Origin: Torreya grandis
Lineage: Eukaryota > Streptophyta > Pinopsida > Cupressales > Taxaceae
Reading direction: 5' to 3'
Assembly (NCBI GenBank): GCA_037957365.1
Contig: JARHVA010001427.1
Span: 1,202,001 to 1,266,000 of the forward strand
DNA length: 64,000 bases
Shown here: positions 22,761 through 33,240 of the stretch, piece after piece
Numbering within the stretch: position 1 is the stretch's first letter
Layout: the number at the start of each line of letters is the position of its first letter
Notes under the pieces: generated by a model
What the model saw: only the letters and a program-made list of their open reading frames with translations
The model's database searches: none
What the model was told of the DNA's origin: nothing
Made by a program: the position numbers and the translations under genes

Positions 22761-24240
22761 AGAGTGCTAATTGAGACCACCTATCCATAGTTTATCCCTA
22801 GACCTATCCTATGGATTATTTTCACACTTATATAGCTTTCATGTGGGCCACAAGCATCCCTAGTCATCCCAAAATAAATCCTAAACCCTCATTCTTGCAT
22901 CCTTGGCCTTTGTGCCTTAGGTTCTACACCCTAGACACTAGCACCATGATAGGGATAGTAGCACCACATGGTGCTAATGTCATAATTTTAACACTACTAT
23001 CCTTTCCCTACTTATTTCAAAAATGGATATATTTTCAAATCTTAGATCTCCTAGGGTTGGCTTAGATCTATTTTAACACTTACACAAATAATAGAACAAT
23101 ATACATATATACCTTTTAGATATCTAACCACTGCATGGAAATGAGATGTAAATCACACATACAAACTTAACACAAGTTTTACACAATTAAGTTTATCAAT
23201 CCCTATTATAACCTACTTCTACATACTACCATCTAAAATATTCCTAAGCTTAGATTACTCAGATTTATAATTTCAAACACATTCAAATTACTCAAATCTA
23301 CAATCTTACTAGCTTCACTTTCACTTGTACAATTACTTAGGTGGGTGGAAATACATTGAGCTTTATCCTTCTTCAAAGTATTTGTATGCAGGCAACTCTC
23401 ATCACATTGGAGTGTTGAGGATATCTAGACTACCCCACCAATAAACATACTTTAATAATTGTATCAACCAAATAACCTAATAACATGGAAGATTAGGGAT
23501 TTTTCTTATAAATAGTCAAAATATGACATCTATAGGGTTTTAGAACTCATGCACATAGGAACATGATTGATAGACCCAGACATAGGTACACCCATAAGCT
23601 CAAAACATTCCTACATGGAAGACACTACTACTAAAATAGGGATACTAACACCACATGGTGTTACTATCTAATTAAGACACTAATATCTAGAAGGGGTTTT
23701 AACACCTAGATCCTATTTTCAACACTTAGTGTAGCCTCTACCTTAGTTTATAGCCTTCAAATCATCTATCTCAGTCATTTTCTAGCTAAGTTCTCATTTA
23801 CATTCTTTATTTTTATTTTTATAAAGTTCAATTTTGATCAATTTTGTAACAAATAAATGGTTATATTTATTGCATATTTACACCCTGATTTACTATACTC
23901 AACTTTTTAACAACATAATATTTACATTCCCTAAGTCCTAAAATGTTAAGACATTTAATGAACCTAACTTACTTGGAGAACATTATTTCAAAACCCTAAT
24001 ACAACATTAGGGTTTCCCTTCTTATTTCTAACATATACTCAATTTTTAGTTTGTAGCCTATCATCATGATTATCATGATAGATGCCATTTTCTAATTTTT
24101 GCTACAAAGTCTTATGGTTTGTTTAGGATGATTATTACCCATAATTTTTATAAAAATTCACATGTGTCACTCCTCTCATGGATCATGTCAAAGCTTAATT
24201 TATTTGACACATTAGTTCTCCCTCTTTTGAGTCCCATTCT
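22760..24240. other. Non-coding, LTR-like region with paired palindromes
   Basis: No coding frame can be supported; a short open run at 22811-23065 looks like chance. Two segments of about 60 bases (22935-22995 and 23630-23690) are diverged copies of each other. Each contains an 18-base palindrome: TAGCACCACATGGTGCTA (22959-22976) and TAACACCACATGGTGTTA (23646-23663). The region may be the LTR of element A or B, but no partner was found. Confidence 0.4.
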
Positions 24241-24639
24241 TCTAAGGATCATTGTTACATGGATCACTTTAAGTTACCTCTAGTTAATACTCAAGGAAAA
24301 GGGGCCCAGAGGAATCCTTTTATTTTACTTTCACCTAGACTAGTTGTTTATCTTTGCTCACAAACCACCTCTACTCCTCGACCTTGGAAAATAGTATATC
24401 CTATAGTTCAATTTTTTAATATATGGAACAGGGTGCTTCCTCAATGTATACATGAACAACATAATACCACCATCCAAAAATAGGACCTAGGGATCATCAC
24501 ATAGAATTTGATATTATGGATCAATTGAGAAACACACTAGTTAAGATATCCACATTGGAATTACTTCAACATATAACTATTTTCAAATATATCATTTTCC
24601 AAACACTCAATCATACATCTTTTCCTGATGACATAGAAC

Positions 24640-25110
24640 TAGATTAATTTGCATCTAAAATGAAAACTATCAAGGACATTGAGAATGTTATATCTTTTTT
24701 TAATGAGGATTTTCCATCAAAATCAATTATTATTCAAAATTTATAGCTTTTTATTCAAGCACAAATCAATACCATTACTATTAAATGAGTTTTAATTGAT
24801 AATGGTTTAACACTTAACATATACAACCTCACATTTATGCATGCTAAGGGGGTTGATATAGCATCCATTTACAAGACATATAAAAATATCATAAGTTTTG
24901 ATGACATTCCTAGATAGACATTGGATTCTATTACATTGGATATTATGGTAGGGAGAAAAACCCTACCTACATAGTTTAAGGTGATTCCTAGTCATTTGCA
25001 CTACAACTTATTACTTGGGAGACCTTGGATACATGATATGGAGGTTATACTCTCTACTTTACATAAAAGCATCAATTTTTACATGATAGATACTTATACA
25101 CTTCTCCAAT
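24640..25110 (+). pseudogene. Aspartic protease of element B
   Basis: The frame reads QINTITIK, a stop, then VLIDNGLTLNIYNLTFMHA. The catalytic DNG is at 24798-24806. It continues through ISFDDIPR (flap-like) to HLHYNLLLGRPWIHDM and STLHKSI, the conserved C-terminal LLGRPWLH block of plant gypsy proteases. This is a nearly complete protease domain of about 100 residues. Stops (TGA before VLID, TAG in the flap region and after PT) inactivate it. The gag tail (ENVISFFNEDF) is fused upstream in the same frame. Confidence 0.75.
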
Positions 25111-25316
25111 AGATAATAAAAAATTTAGATATTGGAGAATCATTGAGCCTACTTCCTCAAGTACATCTTCATATGGGACACCTCATTTTCTCATAGAGTC
25201 CCCACCTCACAAGATCTTGACTGAGAAGATGAATACATATGAGGTCAGGAAATCTAGCAAGACTATTCCTACATCTATTATAGAACCTTTTAAAACATAA
25301 TTAACTCTCCCCCCCA

Positions 25317-25619
25317 ATGGAGGAGGACCCTCCCATAGTAAAGATACCTCTACCCAAGGTGGATGATTGGATTTTCACAGCACAATTACCATCAATTATT
25401 AACATAGAACAAGTATACATGCATAATTATGATATACATTCTCAAGCCACCATAGAGGATAATATAACACCTATTGACCTTGATGACTATTTACATGGAT
25501 TGACTTTCACACCAATGGGACTAAGAGAGTATAAATATGATTCTAAGGAACTCATGCCTTTTTCTACACTAGAAGCACCACTAGTTCATAATCCTATAGC
25601 TACAATCTCACCTACTTAG
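25317..25619 (+). pseudogene. Acidic protease-RT spacer of element B
   Basis: An open frame of 100 codons, rich in Asp, Glu, Pro and Thr (PLPKVDDWIFTAQLPSI; PIDLDDYLHGLTFTPMG), lies directly downstream of the protease and in the position where plant gypsy polyproteins have a low-complexity linker before RT. It has no recognised domain. ATG at 25317 is probably not a true start, since the upstream frame is the same polyprotein. Confidence 0.45.
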
Positions 25620-26184
25620 TTATAGTCAATGGTATATACCTCCATTCACTCAATACATATGGTTATATCTATGGATATATAACTAGTTATAAAAATTTAG
25701 GTAAGAAGTTCACAAGATACAAAGCACTAGACTCTACAAATATTACTTGATAGAGGATTGATGGTATTACCCATAATTCATCATAAATCTGTCAGTAGAT
25801 TATCATAGTAAGAGGTCAAACCTTTTGTTAGTTTCATTAAATTACATGACATGATACTAATACATGCTCAACATTGAAACATAATTTAAATAAGTTCAAG
25901 TCTCAGGGCTCTATTCAGATTATAAAGCCTCCACCTCTATAGATACATGCATCATGAAAAAATTATCATCGAATAAATACTCACAGAATTATCCATTGAC
26001 TATCCAAATTTTTGTTTCAGATTGATACATCCCCCATGTGGTTATAAATGATGATTTAGATCATAATACTTGCACTTTGGAATTTTTATAAGAAATAGTC
26101 TATTAGGAAAATGAGCTACAACATGCCATACATTGTTAGGATTCCATTGGACATATCACACTACTAGTTGCATGTGGTGCCAAG

Positions 26185-26412
26185 GTGGCCAACACATTAT
26201 TATTTGTCATGAATAGGGGCACTCATTTAAAAATTACACTTCACAATACATGGTTACAATTGATGGGTGATATAGTTGATCAATCAAACAGATGTTTGAC
26301 ATTTAACCATAAGGAACACATGGTCCACATTTTACATGATGGCACAAATGAGAACCATAGGTTTCATATAGATAATCCACAATCCAATGTGGTTTACCTT
26401 AGGACCACATGA
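26185..26412 (+). pseudogene. Open fragment of element B, not recognised
   Basis: 75 codons (KEHMVHILHDGTNENHRF among them) are open and join upstream in frame to LLVACGAKVANTLLF. I do not recognise the domain. It is His/Asn-rich and lies between the spacer and the non-coding tail. It may be polyprotein sequence specific to this family. Confidence 0.3.
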
Positions 26413-26569
26413 GAGCCATCTTACATAGTAGAGAAACACACTATTTAGATGCACATAATCTAGACTAACACCAAGGATAAGGCTCCAATTATATATATAG
26501 AATGCATGATGATCATGATGATGACTTATTTGATTTTAAATAGATATAATATTCAACATTAGATGACCC

Positions 26570-27150
26570 TCACCTGACCCACCATTTGATTATCCACATC
26601 CCATGGATGTGCTCTTGGGTCTGTAGAGACATTGTACTTTGGTTGTACATTATCTCATTTATTTCTAGTATTTACTTAGACATACTTTGATTTTTTCTTA
26701 CTTCTTGTATTTAGTTTCATTTTCATGTTGCTTGTACATAGCTTAAATATAAAAAATACAAAAATATTATAATATTTAAGAAACACAAAAACTTTTAAAT
26801 ATTTACTCAAAAAACATAAAATTATAGACTGTATGCATTACCATGTTTACATTTCTTATATTTTCTAGACACTACATATGTTAACTATCTTAGTATGGTT
26901 GGTTTTTATCATACATACATGCTTCACTTGTTCTTTTTGAGTGATTGTAGATTACTATAGGTGTCATGTCCATTACACTAATCCAAATTTGTTATTATCT
27001 ACCTACTAAGGGCATATACACAAATACTCAAGGTGTTCATTTGACACATTTTCCCATTTGGGGGTACCCTATACATAGTTTTTATTACCAAGTCACACCT
27101 TTCTATACTCTACATCATAGATTTAAAAATTTTATATCTTGATGTTTTTA
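26570..27150. other. Non-coding tail of element B
   Basis: AT-rich sequence after CCATGGATGTGCTCTTGGGT and TTGTACTTTGGTTGTACATT (26602-26650), a pair of short words typical of polyprotein ends in this group. No open frame. A TTTGGGGGTACC stretch at about 27057 may mark the polypurine tract. Confidence 0.35.
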
Positions 27151-29300
27151 GATAAATATGTTTTTGGTGGGATCATTACCCTATATTAAAACCATAAGTT
27201 ACATAACTAATAAGGTTAAAAAGACCATGTCCTAGAAGAAACCAACTACAAGAAACAACCATAAGGTTAAAAACTAACCATATAGCAAGCCTACCTAGTA
27301 CCCAAAATCTAATATCAAACATCAAATTATGGGATATTAATTTAAAAGATTTGTTATCTTGCCTTTTTTACCTTTTTGCTTTCTTACTTATTACCACATT
27401 TCTTGCTTGGAATTCACTATAACTAATTATTTATCTAAATTATGTGCTTTGGAGTTTTTATTTTGAGGCAAATCCTTATCTGAGTCCAAATTTTTAGATT
27501 CATGTCCTCATTTCACTCCCCCTATTGGTTGCTTCAAAGGGGGATTTTGAATAATTTCTATCAATTCTTCATTTCAAACTTTTTCTTCAGTAGATGAAAC
27601 TTTTTTTTCCTTTCTTTCTATCTCCTAATTATACATCTTCCTATGTTTTTAAATCTTCAAAATAGTCTTCTGTCACTAGTGATGGATTTGGAGCACTCTA
27701 TTTGCTTGCTTTGGATGTTCTCCCTTCTTTTTTATCACTTATGGATGCCCCAGAGGACAAGATGCATGAAGACGACCTGGTGTTTCACATTTTTGGAATA
27801 TAAAATTGTATTCTCATAATCTATAACTTAAACATGATGAACCTTACCATATTTCAAAATGATTTTTTTTGGCACACCTTTATTTAAATCAATATATATA
27901 CCAATTATGGCATAAGTGAACAAAATTTAAGTAGCTCAATAATTATCATTATTTAATAATGACCCCAAATCATTAGTAATTTCCTTATGGGCATGCCAAA
28001 AATGCAAGGATAGATTGGGAAGGCAAACCCAAACTGGTAACTTAGTTATTGAAAGAGTGAGAGGGTTAAACTCTAAAAAATATGGAGTGATAAACAAGCC
28101 TATATTTCCCCAAAACTAGGGGCCTTATAAAAAACATATATAGTAATCTTGTTGATTGCATAAGTGAATTAAAAAAAAAACTTTGAATAAAGAGATATTT
28201 CACAATGATTCAACCATGTCTCATAGACCCATTTATATAAAGTGGTCGTAAAATGCCATAGACCATTAAATCTATAGATAAATGCATCCACAACTAGAGA
28301 ATTCAAATACTCATACACTCCCTCATTTGAAATCTCCATGAAATAAACCTCCTTCACTTGATCAATAATATAATCTTGAGGATAAGGAAATCCTTTCACT
28401 AAATTTGGAATAGAGGCAACATTTTTTTATCTCATCTTTGAAGGATGCAAGATTGGGATTAGAGTATTGTTTCAACCTAGCCATCCCTCCCTACAACCTA
28501 GAAGCCATGGAAATTACTGAGTCTTTTCCTAATTAATAATAAGATAGTGATAAAAAAATTATGCTCCTTACCTTGATGTACCAAACACTAGGAGTCAGAT
28601 GGTACATCTAAAGGGTCCTACAACCTCTACTTTAAATCTATCATAACATTTGTTGGTTTTACCCAAAAAAAAATTCACCCTTGAAAGAAAGTGAAAAATT
28701 ACTTGAAATCTTGGGTGCTCCAATTTTGGGTTTTCTTGGTCAAACATTTTTTCAAACACTTTGACTTCATCCTCAATAGCCACAAGTTTTTATATTATCA
28801 TATCCTTTGTTTTGATTAATCTACATTATCCAACCTCCTCTACCTCCCTATTTAGTTTCCCTTCTTCATTTATCTTATTAACACATGTGCCCTCTCCCAT
28901 AGGCATTTGAGGATATGTTATAGGCCATTTCAAGTTCTGTAGAGGAGGTAAAATAAAGTTTCTACTTGGAAAAAAACATCTTAATGATCCATAACTAGTT
29001 ATAACCTCACTGTCAATTCTAGGTGACATAGAGTAGCCACCAGCTTTAAATAAAAGCCACTAATATTATAGTGGATTCAAACTATTAGAAAAAAATTCAT
29101 CTACTATGGCTATGTCTAATGATGGTAGAGTCATCAAAGACCTCCATGCTTCATCTTCAAATGCAACAATTTCTATTGTCATTAGACTAGTAATTATTTT
29201 CATTGGGTTAGTTGCTACTTTGCTAGAGTAGTTATTGCTACTATAAGAAGTCTAAAAAATCTAGTTTTAGGTTTCAAAGCTTCACCCATCACTCCCCCAA
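27150..29300 (-). mobile_element. LINE remnant with ORF1 only, minus strand
   Basis: ORF1-derived sequence (29030 down to about 27480) is followed on the minus strand by only about 330 bases of 3' sequence ending in GGGTAATGATCCC (about 27169-27181), and no ORF2 is seen. The extent is approximate, because no target-site duplication was identified. Confidence 0.5.
27480..29030 (-). pseudogene. LINE ORF1: DUF4283 and damaged zinc knuckle
   Basis: Minus-strand frames give an N-terminal acidic part (28783-28595, KVFEKMFDQENPKLEHPRF), then a DUF4283 region (28399-28169 onward: DAFIYRFNGLWHFTTTLYKW, later FFIRPLVLGKYRL and a LPSQSILAFLACP block), then FQKCETPGRLHASC (about 27790-27750). The last is a zinc knuckle in which the first Cys has become Phe and the His has become Arg. 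The C-terminus (KSFIYGRKSLK, SKSPFEATNRGSEMRT) is typical of plant LINE ORF1. Frameshifts and stops are numerous, so it is older than the ORF1 at 12462. Confidence 0.65.
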
Positions 29301-30106
29301 CTGACATTCTTATTATTATTCATGGATGAATCCAATATATCTTGATATTGATCATGTTACACTTAGATGTTTTTCTAGATATTAATACTTTACATAACAT
29401 ATGTACCTCTTGAATCTTACATATATTTGTATTTCAAGTTCATACATACTTTCATTTTTAACTTTCCTAGTTTAGATTTGATTTTATCTCTATGTTTCTT
29501 CTATTTGTTGGCATTTGAATATGCCATTTTTATTTGGATCTATGTCACGTATTTTCATAGTATGTATGTTTTAGACATGTGCCCATATCCTTATGTTTCA
29601 ATTCCTTATTGTGTATGTAGACATTTGAACATGTCCATCTATGTGGATCTAAGCCAACTTGCTTGTTATTTATTTATGTGAACATGTCCTTGTATGTCTT
29701 GATTTATTAGATTTAGTGACATATGCCCATGTCCCTTTTATTTTAACTCCTTGACCTAATTTTAATGTCTCATGTGTGTTGTATGTATGCTTTATTATAT
29801 GTATCATAGCCATGGCACTTGTATCTTGCTTATTACATACTCTAGTTTTAAATGTCATGAGGGACCTCATACATCTACACTTCCTACTCGGGTTCCATGA
29901 TGGACACAATACCCCATCACCCTAGGTAGATACTTAGTTATCACTTAGATTTATTATTACATAATATTTTATATCTATCTTGATATCCTTGTGAATACTA
30001 GACATAACATACATCACACATTACAAACTAATGCTCAGATTATCTTACATTCTAATGTTATGTATGCACATTTTATTGGATTATTATGTAGATATCATAA
30101 ATTATA
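29300..30106 (+). other. Non-coding tail resembling that of element A (element D)
   Basis: Repeated words GGCATTTGAATATGCC, GACATTTGAACATGTCC and GAACATGTCCTTGTATG (29508-29690) resemble the GACATATTCAAATGTC units of the tail of element A read on its sense strand. Open runs at 29427-29681 and 29991-30272 are Phe/Tyr-rich and appear to be chance. The stretch is interrupted by the solo LTR at 30107. Confidence 0.35.
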
Positions 30107-30284
30107 TGTCATGTCCCCTTTTGAGTTGACATGTTCAGAGTTGAGGATTAGCCTATTATACGACCTTCGTAGGCTTATGGGATGGATAGAGGGTCTTGAT
30201 GGAGCTGGGCTTGTTTTTTTTTTGTTTGGGTTTTTTGGATATGAATTAAGAGAGATATTAATATTTGATTGATTTAATCAAATA

Positions 30285-30450
30285 TTAATTATTTGGTCTA
30301 ATTAATAATTAATTATTAATTATTAATTAGTTGGTCTAATTTTAAGACCCTAATTCTAATTTAAGAATTGGTCTAATTTTAAGACCCAAGTTCTAATTTG
30401 AGGAATTCTAATTTAAGAAACCCAAGTTCTAATTTGAGGAAATCTAATTT
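30285..30450. repeat. ATTAATT run and repeated TCTAATTTTAAGACCC phrases
   Basis: A simple run of TAATTATTAATTATTAATTA (30300-30330) is followed by two to three copies of TTGGTCTAATTTTAAGACCC and AAGTTCTAATTTGAGGAA. These are local tandem duplications inside the solo LTR. Confidence 0.6.
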
Positions 30451-30656
30451 TAGCAAGCACACCTTTGGAGGGTATAAGGATTTCTCATGGGAGAGAGTTT
30501 GGATGAAGCCATTGATTATTGATTATTGATTTTGAAGAATTTCTTCTGTGAAGACTGAGCCAAGGGTTCCAGGATTCCATTTGCAGTGGAGAACGTCAAC
30601 TCTTCATTGTGTGTGATTCAGAGGCTATGAAATATCAGCTGATCTATTGCCAAATT

Positions 30657-30790
30657 GAGAGATAGCTTCATCCAAAAGTTATCACAGAGGTTTCAAGTTT
30701 GAGAGATAGCTTCACCCAAAAGTTATCATAGTATTACAGGTATTTGAGAGATAACTTCACACAGAAGTTTATCACAGAGCTTTCCAGGTA
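30657..30790 (+). repeat. Three 44-bp tandem units in the solo LTR
   Basis: Units start GAGAGATAGCTTCA at 30657 and 30701 and GAGAGATAACTTCA at 30746, each containing AAAAGTTATCA. The spacing is 44 and 45 bases. The conserved GATAGCTTC/GTTATC words form a possible short stem. The function is unknown, and a tandem enhancer-like module is one option. Confidence 0.75.
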
Positions 30791-30959
30791 TTTCTTGATT
30801 TAGTTTATGTTTTGTTTCAATAAATTATACAGAGAGAGATATATTGTATTAGATACCATAGATTTCTAGATCAGGGGTCAAACAGATAGGTTGTGCTAAA
30901 TTGGCATCCGTACGAAGTCCGTACAGGTCTGTATAGATCCACGCAGATACCAACTTCAG

Positions 30960-31075
30960 CAGACAGAGATCCCTAATGACCGACATCAGCCGTCAGAGGA
31001 CCGACGTTGGCAAATAAGGACCTACAGAGACTGACGTCGGTAGTATATCGATCGACGCCGGTGACTGTGTGTTTG
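30960..31075. promoter_or_regulatory. Array of ACCGACGTCGGT-like palindromes in the solo LTR
   Basis: Four to five degenerate copies: GACCGACATCAGCC, GACCGACGTTGGC, GACTGACGTCGGTAG and GATCGACGCCGGTGA. Each is a partial palindrome of two inverted ACCGAC half-sites around GACGTC. ACCGAC is the core of the plant dehydration/cold element bound by DREB/CBF factors, and GACGTC is a bZIP C-box core. Binding is an inference. The same motif fills the U3 of the copia element at 45.5-49.7 kb. Confidence 0.5.
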
Positions 31076-31489
31076 ACACAGTAGGCCGAGACTTCCAGAT
31101 TCATATTTGTTTCCAGATTTGCACAAGATCAGGGTTTTAAAATAGTATTGTAATATTCTTTGAGGTGCATGACAGAGATCTATTGTAATAGTTTGAGTAA
31201 ATAAATAAGAAATTATATTGTGGTAATTTGTTTATTTGGATTGATATTCTGCAAGTTTGTATCCAGATCAGAGCTTTTGTTGTAGGAAAAGAGCCCCTAA
31301 GTAAGGGATATTACATTATATAACTAACACATTTTTAAGAAATTTTTATTTTGAGGATAATTATTGAATAGGTTCAACAACTCCCCTCAAAATATAGGGC
31401 ATTCACAATGGTTTATCACAAATACCAAGTTATCAGAATGCACTCATAGTATAATTTTTAACACACAATCTCAAATTAAAAAAATCAAA

Positions 31490-33240
31490 CTTAGGTAAAT
31501 TTTATAGCTCAAATTTACACCCTTGAGAGGGTGATTCAAGCCCTCTAAATTTTATCTATGTAATGGGATTGGTCCTAGGTTATGGGTGACCTCTAAGTGG
31601 ACCAAACCTATAGGTTATAGGGTTAGATCCCCTTAATGTATTAATTAAGCTTCACTACTAACTTGCAAAGGAAAAAGAAGAAGAATGGCATGAAATAAAA
31701 CTAAATAATGGGGAGATAAAGCAAATTATTTGATCAATACCAACTAGATGCATGTGCACATGTAGAACATGAGACTAACCTTAACATACACTTCTCTTAA
31801 TCTAAATTTCTCACATCAGCATTTCAATATGGAGATTCTGATAGATGTCTAAGTTAGGAGGACTAATCAAGAGATCATAGAATGAAATTAATGAGTATAC
31901 AAATTCACTCAAACCTCACACTTCACTTGAAAACTTAACATTACATACAAAAGAAGATTTAAAACTATATATAGGTGTTAGAATAAGATAACATGATAAA
32001 AAAGAGTAAATAAATCACTTAACAAGATCAATCATCCATGCACACATACTAAGTATAGTCATAAAATGAGGTAAAAATAGTAGTATTTCATTGATAAAAG
32101 GCATAAAAATTATCACACACACAAATCACTTAGGTGGAGGATCTTTACAAAACCAAATAAACCTACATATATAGAGAATGAGAGAAGGAGAGAGATCAAT
32201 GGTGTAGGAGAGAGTAATTGACAAGTGTCAAGTAAGAGTTAAAATCAATAAGGAGGTTGAATAATATTTTCATAAGGTATTCAATGACATGTGTTGATTT
32301 CTTGAAGATGCATCTTCACCAAAATGGTATAGGATTTTCTCTATTTACTTGACACATCTTGTCTCTTCTTCAACCTACCCTCCTCTTAGCTTAGAAAGTG
32401 AAAAGTGGCATTGTTTGGCCATAAAATCACATTTAAATTCCATTTTATCTTCTCTTTTACACTTTAAATTTTATTAGTATCTCTTTATACTAATATTTTA
32501 GTAATGATCATCTATTCTTAGGTGTCTTGAAACCCATTTGATCTCAATATGCTTCTCTCACTCAAATACATCAAATCTTGATTTTATCTTCATGAATGGA
32601 ATCTCTCTTCATGAAAGCCCTCTCTTAGTCTCAAAAAACTTTTGTCAACACCATTAGATGTATCAAACACTCTTTAACACTTCAGTTCATACCTAAGCTC
32701 GTACTTATCTTCAATTCCTTACAGACCTCAAAACACACAAAGTTCCTTGTATAAAACATTTTACAAATTCTTATAGAAAAATAAGCATATTTTTTAGTAC
32801 CCATTAATCTTTTACTACTATATAAAAATTTTCATGACCATACACTCAATGTAAGTATGCTTAGTCCACTTGTTTCTCTCTCCAATTAACCCTTAATTAG
32901 GTCTCTAGGCCTAGAAACTAAGATTTTATTCCAATAAATGTTGACACATGTGAAACTGAAATTAAACATTTTATTAATTTTAAATACATCTTGATCAATA
33001 TCCATGTCTAATTTAAAGGTCTGGTACAACTTTACATGCTTCCAAATAGCTTGAAATAATCAGTTTATCCCTTTCCATACATTGTACCTTTTACATGTGC
33101 CAACCAATGGTCTAATAATGTGATTAGGATAGGTATGAAGGTTTATAAAGTCATTTAAAGGTTCATAAAATCCATTTCAACCACTTAGGAAGATAATTTC
33201 TCCCATTGGGTCATTTCTAGTCTTCTTGCCAGTTTGAGAC
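31490..33240. repeat. Diverged LTR related to that of gypsy-1
   Basis: The start TCAAATTTACACCCTTGAGAG, then GGTGATTCAAGCCCT and TTATGGGTGACCTC, parallels the gypsy-1 LTR start (TCAATTTGCACCCTTGGAGA, GGGTTCTTCAGGCCC, GTGGGTTACCT). A following ACTAACTTGCAAAGGAAAAA parallels ACTAATTTTTGCACTAGGAAAA. Similarity fades after about 300 bases. No partner copy or internal region was recognised; the right boundary is a guess. Confidence 0.5.

Larger units (their letters stand above)
24240..27060 (+). mobile_element. Element B: gag-protease retroelement without visible RT
   Basis: The plus-strand frame runs from a gag-like region through a protease (24760-25090) into an acidic spacer (to about 25620), a further open fragment (26185-26412) and then a non-coding tail. 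No RT, RNase H or integrase motif was seen between the protease and the tail. The TTTGGGGGTA stretch at about 27057 could be a polypurine tract. Termini are unresolved. The LIDNG protease links it to element A. Confidence 0.5.
30107..31315. mobile_element. Solo LTR with perfect 5-bp TSD
   Basis: The segment starts TGTCATGTCCCC and ends GGGATATTACA, an imperfect terminal inverted repeat of TG...CA type. It is flanked by TTATA at 30102-30106 and 31316-31320. It is 1,209 bp long, with no internal coding sequence and no second LTR next to it, so this is a solo LTR left by LTR-LTR recombination. A TATA-like GGTATAAGG lies at 30468-30476 (plus strand) and AATAAA at 30820-30825. The orientation is not certain; the terminal motif resembles the 5' end of the 36.9-55.4 kb element read on its sense strand, which would favour plus. 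Confidence 0.85.

Noticed and set aside
22811..23065. 84-codon plus frame as a peptide gene
   Set aside because: It spans one of the palindromes in an LTR-like non-coding region and has no motif or homolog that I know.
29427..30272. Open frames at 29427-29681 and 29991-30272 as small genes
   Set aside because: They are Phe/Tyr/Ile-rich, lie in a retroelement tail, and the second runs through the boundary of the solo LTR.
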